A DNA stretch of 34,975 nt from Lachnospiraceae bacterium (GTDB lineage Bacteria > Bacillota > Clostridia > Lachnospirales > Lachnospiraceae). The notes below the pieces were generated by a model. The model worked only from the letters and a program-made list of their open reading frames with translations. It made no database searches and was not told where the DNA came from. The stretch is from NCBI GenBank assembly GCA_026169045.1, contig JAPFDH010000059.1, positions 1 through 34,975 of the forward strand, read 5' to 3'. How positions within the stretch are numbered: position 1 is the stretch's first letter; each line of letters opens with the position of its first letter. The position numbers and the translations under genes were made by a program. This document shows positions 31,418 through 34,975 of the stretch, piece by piece.

Positions 31418-32890
31418 ATGCTTTATATCGGGATTGATTTGGGAACGTCAGCTGTAAAATTATTAATGATGGATGAACAGGGTACAATCCGAAAGATTGT
31501 ATCCAGAGAATATCCCATTTATTTTCCAAATCCAGGATGGTCAGAACAAAATCCGGAAGACTGGTTTGATGCCAGTATGGACGGATTAAAGGAATTGGTT
31601 GAATGGAGCGGAGACGAACAAATAGGAGGAATCAGTTTTGGTGGTCAGATGCATGGCCTTGTAATATTGGATGAAGAGGATCGTGTGATTCGTCCCGCAA
31701 TTTTGTGGAATGACGGAAGAACCGGAGAAGAAACGGATTATTTGAATCAGGTGATAGGAAAGGAAACATTATCGGCATGTACTGCTAATATTGCATTTGC
31801 AGGTTTTACAGCCCCCAAATTGCTATGGGTAAAGAAAAATGAGCCAGACAATTTTAAGCGGATCAGTAAAATTATGCTTCCCAAAGATTATCTGGCATAT
31901 CGGTTAACCGGTGTGCATACAACGGACCCATCGGATGCATCCGGAATGTTACTGTTTGATGTAAAGAATAGGTGTTGGTCGGATGACATGTTGAGAATCT
32001 GTGGCATCAGAAAAGAACAGATGCCGAAGGTGATGGAAAGTTATGAGATTATTGGTACATTAAAATCCGAGATAAGAGAAAAACTAGGAATTACTTATTC
32101 AGTAAAAGTAGCTGCAGGAGCCGGTGATAATGCTGCTGCTGCTGTGGGTACCGGAACTGTAGGTGAGGGAAAGTGCAACCTTTCTTTGGGAACCAGTGGA
32201 ACAATCTTTATTTCCAGCAGGACATTCCAGGTAGACAGTCATAATGCACTCCATGCATTTGCCCATGCGGATGGATATTATCATCTGATGGGATGTATGT
32301 TAAGTGCTGCCAGCTGTAATAAGTGGTGGATGGACGGTATTTTGGAAACAAAAGAATATCAGAAAGAACAGGATAAAATAAAAAAACTGGGGGAAAATCA
32401 GGTATATTTCCTGCCATATCTCATGGGAGAGCGTTCACCTCATAATGATCCGGCAGCACGGGGAACATTTATCGGAATGACAATGGATACAACGCGGGAA
32501 GAGATGACACAGGCTGTTTTAGAGGGTGTGGCATTTGCATTGAGAGATTCTTTGGAAGTAGCCAGATCCTTAGGCATCAAAGTGACCAGCTCTAAGATTT
32601 GCGGAGGTGGCGCGAAAAGTAGTTTGTGGAAACAAATGATAGCAAACATATTGAATGTCCGTTTGGATATTGTGGCCTGTGAAGAAGGCCCTTCTTATGG
32701 AGGTGCGATTCTGGCGGCTGTTGGATGTGGAGAATATGCATCCGTAGAGGAAGCATCCGAAAAAATTGTAAAAGTTATAGATACGGTGGAGCCGGAGGAA
32801 TGTCTTGTAAAGAAATATGAAGAAAAATATCAAAAATTCAGACAGATATATCCAAAAGTGAAAGAATTGTTTCCAATTATTGCCGGTTAG
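31418..32890 (+). CDS. xylB: Xylulokinase
   Basis: A 490-aa FGGY kinase that phosphorylates D-xylulose with ATP, feeding the pentose phosphate pathway. The N-terminal IGIDLGTSAVKLLMMDEQG and PGWSEQNPEDWF, the substrate motif GGQMHGLVILDEE, ILWNDGRTGEE, the catalytic-base region GAGDNAAAAVGTGTV, NLSLGTSGTIF, and C-terminal ICGGGAKSSLWKQMIANIL are those of XylB. The GQMHG motif separates it from ribulokinase, glycerol kinase and fuculokinase. The start ATG 31418 has GGGAGG. It is 97 nt after the isomerase, separated by a stem-loop. Confidence 0.93.
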   Translation: MLYIGIDLGTSAVKLLMMDEQGTIRKIVSREYPIYFPNPGWSEQNPEDWFDASMDGLKELVEWSGDEQIGGISFGGQMHGLVILDEEDRVIRPAILWNDGRTGEETDYLNQVIGKETLSACTANIAFAGFTAPKLLWVKKNEPDNFKRISKIMLPKDYLAYRLTGVHTTDPSDASGMLLFDVKNRCWSDDMLRICGIRKEQMPKVMESYEIIGTLKSEIREKLGITYSVKVAAGAGDNAAAAVGTGTVGEGKCNLSLGTSGTIFISSRTFQVDSHNALHAFAHADGYYHLMGCMLSAASCNKWWMDGILETKEYQKEQDKIKKLGENQVYFLPYLMGERSPHNDPAARGTFIGMTMDTTREEMTQAVLEGVAFALRDSLEVARSLGIKVTSSKICGGGAKSSLWKQMIANILNVRLDIVACEEGPSYGGAILAAVGCGEYASVEEASEKIVKVIDTVEPEECLVKKYEEKYQKFRQIYPKVKELFPIIAG

Positions 32891-32954
32891 CGGTATAATA
32901 AAATAGTTATGTAACATGTAGTTTAATGCTTTAACGAAAGAGAGTGTGTGGAGT

Positions 32955-34124
32955 ATGTTTTGTATTAAAAATGGTATGGTACATGATGCGATTCATCCGG
33001 AAGCCTATCAGGCAGATATCTTAGTAAAAGATGGAAAAATTGCAGGAATAGGTAAGGATTTAAATGTTCCGGAAGATGTGGAAATTGTAGATGTTTCCGG
33101 GTTATCTGTATATCCGGGGTTTGTAGAAGCCCATGGACATATGGGATTAGATGGTTATGGAATTGGATATGAAGGTCAGGATTACAATGAATTGGGAGAC
33201 ATTGTTTCACCACAACTTAGGGCAATTGATGGAATTAAGCCAGGAGATTATGCATTTAAAGAGGCAGCGGCAGCGGGGGTTACCTGTGTATCCGTGGGTC
33301 CCGGAAGTGCCAATGTGCTGGGCGGAACGTTTACAGCCATCAAAACTGCCGGTATCTGTGTAGACGATATGGTAGTAAAAAAAGAGACGGCTATGAAGTG
33401 TGCATTTGGAGAAAATCCTAAGCGTATTTATAAGGACAAAGGAAATTCGTCCCGTATGTCAACAGCGGCAAAATTACGCGAGATGCTTTTTAAGGCAAAA
33501 GAGTATAATGAAAAAATACTGGCGGCAGGAGAGGATGAAGCAAAACGTCCTCCGTTCGATATGAAACTGAATGCACTTCTTCCGGTTATTCGCCGTGAAA
33601 TTCCTTTAAAAGCTCATGCGCATCAATTGGATGATATGTTTACCGCTATTCGCATTGCGAAGGAATTTCATGTAAAACTTACATTGGAACATTGTACTGA
33701 GGCACATCTGGCAGCAGAAAAGCTGGCAGAAGAGCGTATACCCATGGCAGTAGGGCCAACATTCAATAATGCTACGAAATATGAAGTTCGTAAAAAGACA
33801 TGGGAAACACCAGGAATTCTGGATCGTGCCGGATGTCAGGTATCAATCATCACAGATTCTCCGGTTATTCCGCAGAGATATCTGCCTATATGTGCCGGAT
33901 TTGCTGTCCAGGCAGGAATGGATCCATTTCATGCATTACAGGCTATCACGATTAACCCTGCAAAACATATTGGTATAGAGGAACGTGTGGGATCGTTGGA
34001 AGTAGGGAAAGATGCAGATATTGTAGTGACGGACGGATGTCCTTTTGAAGTGAGCACATCTGTGAAGCATGTGTGGATTGATGGAAAAGAACAACCAACT
34101 GATGTGAGATATGAAGAGCCATAA
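32955..34124 (+). CDS. Imidazolonepropionase-like amidohydrolase
   Basis: A 389-aa cytosolic amidohydrolase (TIM barrel with flanking beta sandwich). Metal ligands: H60 and H62 (EAHGHMG), H221/H223 region (KAHAHQ), H246 (LEHCTEAH) and D301 (ITDSPVIPQ). The tail GSLEVGKDADIVVTDG...VKHVWIDGKE is the sandwich domain signature. The substrate is not identifiable: relatives include imidazolonepropionase, prolidase-like and isoaspartyl-type enzymes; there are no hut genes here. The longest frame starts at GTG 32946, but ATG 32955 is preferred for a normal spacing to AAAGAGAG. It lies 64 nt after xylB with no terminator, so it may be read with the xyl operon. Confidence 0.82.
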   Translation: MFCIKNGMVHDAIHPEAYQADILVKDGKIAGIGKDLNVPEDVEIVDVSGLSVYPGFVEAHGHMGLDGYGIGYEGQDYNELGDIVSPQLRAIDGIKPGDYAFKEAAAAGVTCVSVGPGSANVLGGTFTAIKTAGICVDDMVVKKETAMKCAFGENPKRIYKDKGNSSRMSTAAKLREMLFKAKEYNEKILAAGEDEAKRPPFDMKLNALLPVIRREIPLKAHAHQLDDMFTAIRIAKEFHVKLTLEHCTEAHLAAEKLAEERIPMAVGPTFNNATKYEVRKKTWETPGILDRAGCQVSIITDSPVIPQRYLPICAGFAVQAGMDPFHALQAITINPAKHIGIEERVGSLEVGKDADIVVTDGCPFEVSTSVKHVWIDGKEQPTDVRYEEP

Positions 34125-34224
34125 TCCCGGTCAAACAGTCATATGTGCGCATACGAAAAAATAATATAACTATAAGTTATGGAAAAGTATGCTTAATAGA
34201 TATGCTGGAAATAGCTAAAATTCA

Positions 34225-34253
34225 TTGACAAAGAAGTTTATCACTGCTATCAT
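34225..34253 (+). promoter_or_regulatory. Promoter of ilvN
   Basis: A perfect TTGACA (34225-34230), 17-nt spacer, TATCAT (34248-34253). The leader is about 50 nt and holds a small GACCC-GAT-GGGTC hairpin. No T-box is present. Confidence 0.82.
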
Positions 34254-34308
34254 GAATGAAAATGAAATAAACAGAAGGACCCGATGGGTCACAGAAAACG
34301 AGGTGTTT

Positions 34309-34794
34309 ATGAGTAAAGTTGTTTTATCCTTGCTTCTGGATAATCAGGTTGGTGTGTTAAGCCGGGTGGCAGGATTATTCAGCAGAAGGGGTTATAATAT
34401 TGATAGTATTACCGCTGGCGAGACGGAAAATCCAAATCGCACCCGTATGACGATAGTGGCCAGAGGAGAACCAGAAGTTTTGGAACAGATTGAAAAACAG
34501 CTGGCTAAACTTGTGGATGTGGTGGATATCAAAATGCTTCCGTTAGAGGAATCTGTATGTAGGGAACTGATTTTAATTAAAGTCGGTGTGACATCGGAGG
34601 AACGTCAGCAGGTTATAGCTATTGCCGATATATTCCGCGCACGTATTGTGGATGTGGCATTTGATTCTGTCATGATTGAGTTGACAGGAGATCAGAGAAA
34701 ACTGGAGGCATTTATCAGCTTATTGGATAAATTCCATATCAAAGAGCTGGCGCGTACCGGTATTACAGGTTTGGCAAGAGGATGTGCCGATTAA
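34309..34794 (+). CDS. ilvN: Acetolactate synthase small (regulatory) subunit
   Basis: A 161-aa regulatory subunit that binds the catalytic IlvB/IlvG and gives valine feedback inhibition, in branched-chain amino acid synthesis. The N-terminal ACT domain (about 3-77) has LDNQVGVLSRVAGLFSRRGYNIDSITAGETE and TIVARG; the C-terminal domain has LILIKVGVTSEER, IADIFRARIVDVA and GITGLARG. The start is ATG 34309, where the family begins and AACGAGGTG precedes it; the longer frame begins inside the TTGACA box. The catalytic subunit and ilvC are not in the window. It has its own promoter and ends with a terminator-like palindrome. Confidence 0.95.
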   Translation: MSKVVLSLLLDNQVGVLSRVAGLFSRRGYNIDSITAGETENPNRTRMTIVARGEPEVLEQIEKQLAKLVDVVDIKMLPLEESVCRELILIKVGVTSEERQQVIAIADIFRARIVDVAFDSVMIELTGDQRKLEAFISLLDKFHIKELARTGITGLARGCAD

Positions 34795-34806
34795 GTTGAT
34801 TTACAG

Positions 34807-34825
34807 AGCAGGGATCCCTGCTTTT
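34807..34825 (+). terminator. Terminator-like palindrome after ilvN
   Basis: AGCAGG (34807-34812) pairs with CCTGCT (34817-34822) around GATC, followed by TTTT. The last 150 bases after it hold no convincing gene start; nothing further is called to the window end. Confidence 0.6.
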
Positions 34826-34975
34826 GCAAATAGTTTAATAATCTCTCGGAATCCTGAGCGATTATAACCAGCGGACACTGGCATTGATCTTTGAAAAGTA
34901 AATATTATCTGAAAAGTGAAAAATGGACATGAAAAACAGACATAACAGTCGCTATGCCTTAAAAAATACGGTATA

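Noticed and set aside
34254-34308. T-box or leader-peptide attenuator before ilvN
   Set aside because: The leader is only about 50 nt, lacks the T-box sequence and has no run of Leu, Ile or Val codons.
34826-34975. Minus-strand ORF tail entering from the right edge (ending near 34797)
   Set aside because: The frame is open for only about 37 codons, has a stop at its upstream end and no start codon or ribosome site, and matches no family that I know.

Overview
The window looks like chromosomal DNA of a low-GC Gram-positive anaerobe of the class Clostridia, most likely Lachnospiraceae. Clade markers are the SCIFF ribosomal peptide with its radical SAM maturase, a YmxH-type sporulation protein, a fused SecDF, a TIGR04086-type membrane protein, a DUF5688-type protein and a BlaI/M56 pair. 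There is no phage, insertion sequence, plasmid or CRISPR array. Most genes are ordinary core genes, many with clear sigma-A promoters and intrinsic terminators that can be read directly.

Layout. 1-6.3 kb: a membrane-anchored zinc amidase, a class I-type aspartate aminotransferase, a YitT-like membrane protein, a DUF2264 protein, a small GC-rich structured element, and a minus-strand NhaC antiporter. 6.5-8.3 kb: a GH2 glycosidase. 8.5-15.3 kb: housekeeping genes, namely RF3 (prfC), YmxH, NrdR, YqeG phosphatase, shikimate kinase, EF-P, tRNA-Arg(CCG), DUF5688, an AroE-family dehydrogenase with unusual active-site motifs, and a lipid-anchored or membrane-anchored acidic protein. 15.5-16.7 kb: an orphan DUF1887 protein resembling the Card1/Can2 CARF nucleases but with altered ligand and catalytic motifs.

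16.7-24.4 kb is the SCIFF neighbourhood: TIGR04086 membrane protein (minus), CNNM/CBS hemolysin-like protein, scfA (47 aa, six Cys, too short for routine ORF calling), scfB, secDF, tgt and yajC. A stem-loop between scfA and scfB probably sets the peptide above its enzyme. 24.4-28.3 kb: a fructokinase/mannose-6-phosphate isomerase pair, then a BlaI-type repressor and an M56 sensor protease with a non-beta-lactamase ectodomain, driven from a promoter flanked by an inverted repeat.

28.4-34.1 kb is a pentose (probably xylose) locus: a divergent ROK/XylR repressor, an L-fucose isomerase-fold protein that probably serves as a non-XylA xylose isomerase, xylulokinase, and an imidazolonepropionase-like amidohydrolase. 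A xyl-type palindrome lies just downstream of the isomerase promoter. The window ends with the acetolactate synthase small subunit.

Many longest-ORF starts are wrong here: for the amidase, YitT, NhaC, NrdR, EF-P, DUF5688, the CARF protein, ScfB, BlaI, the amidohydrolase and IlvN, the Shine-Dalgarno or promoter position moves the start downstream. The coordinates below use the corrected starts.
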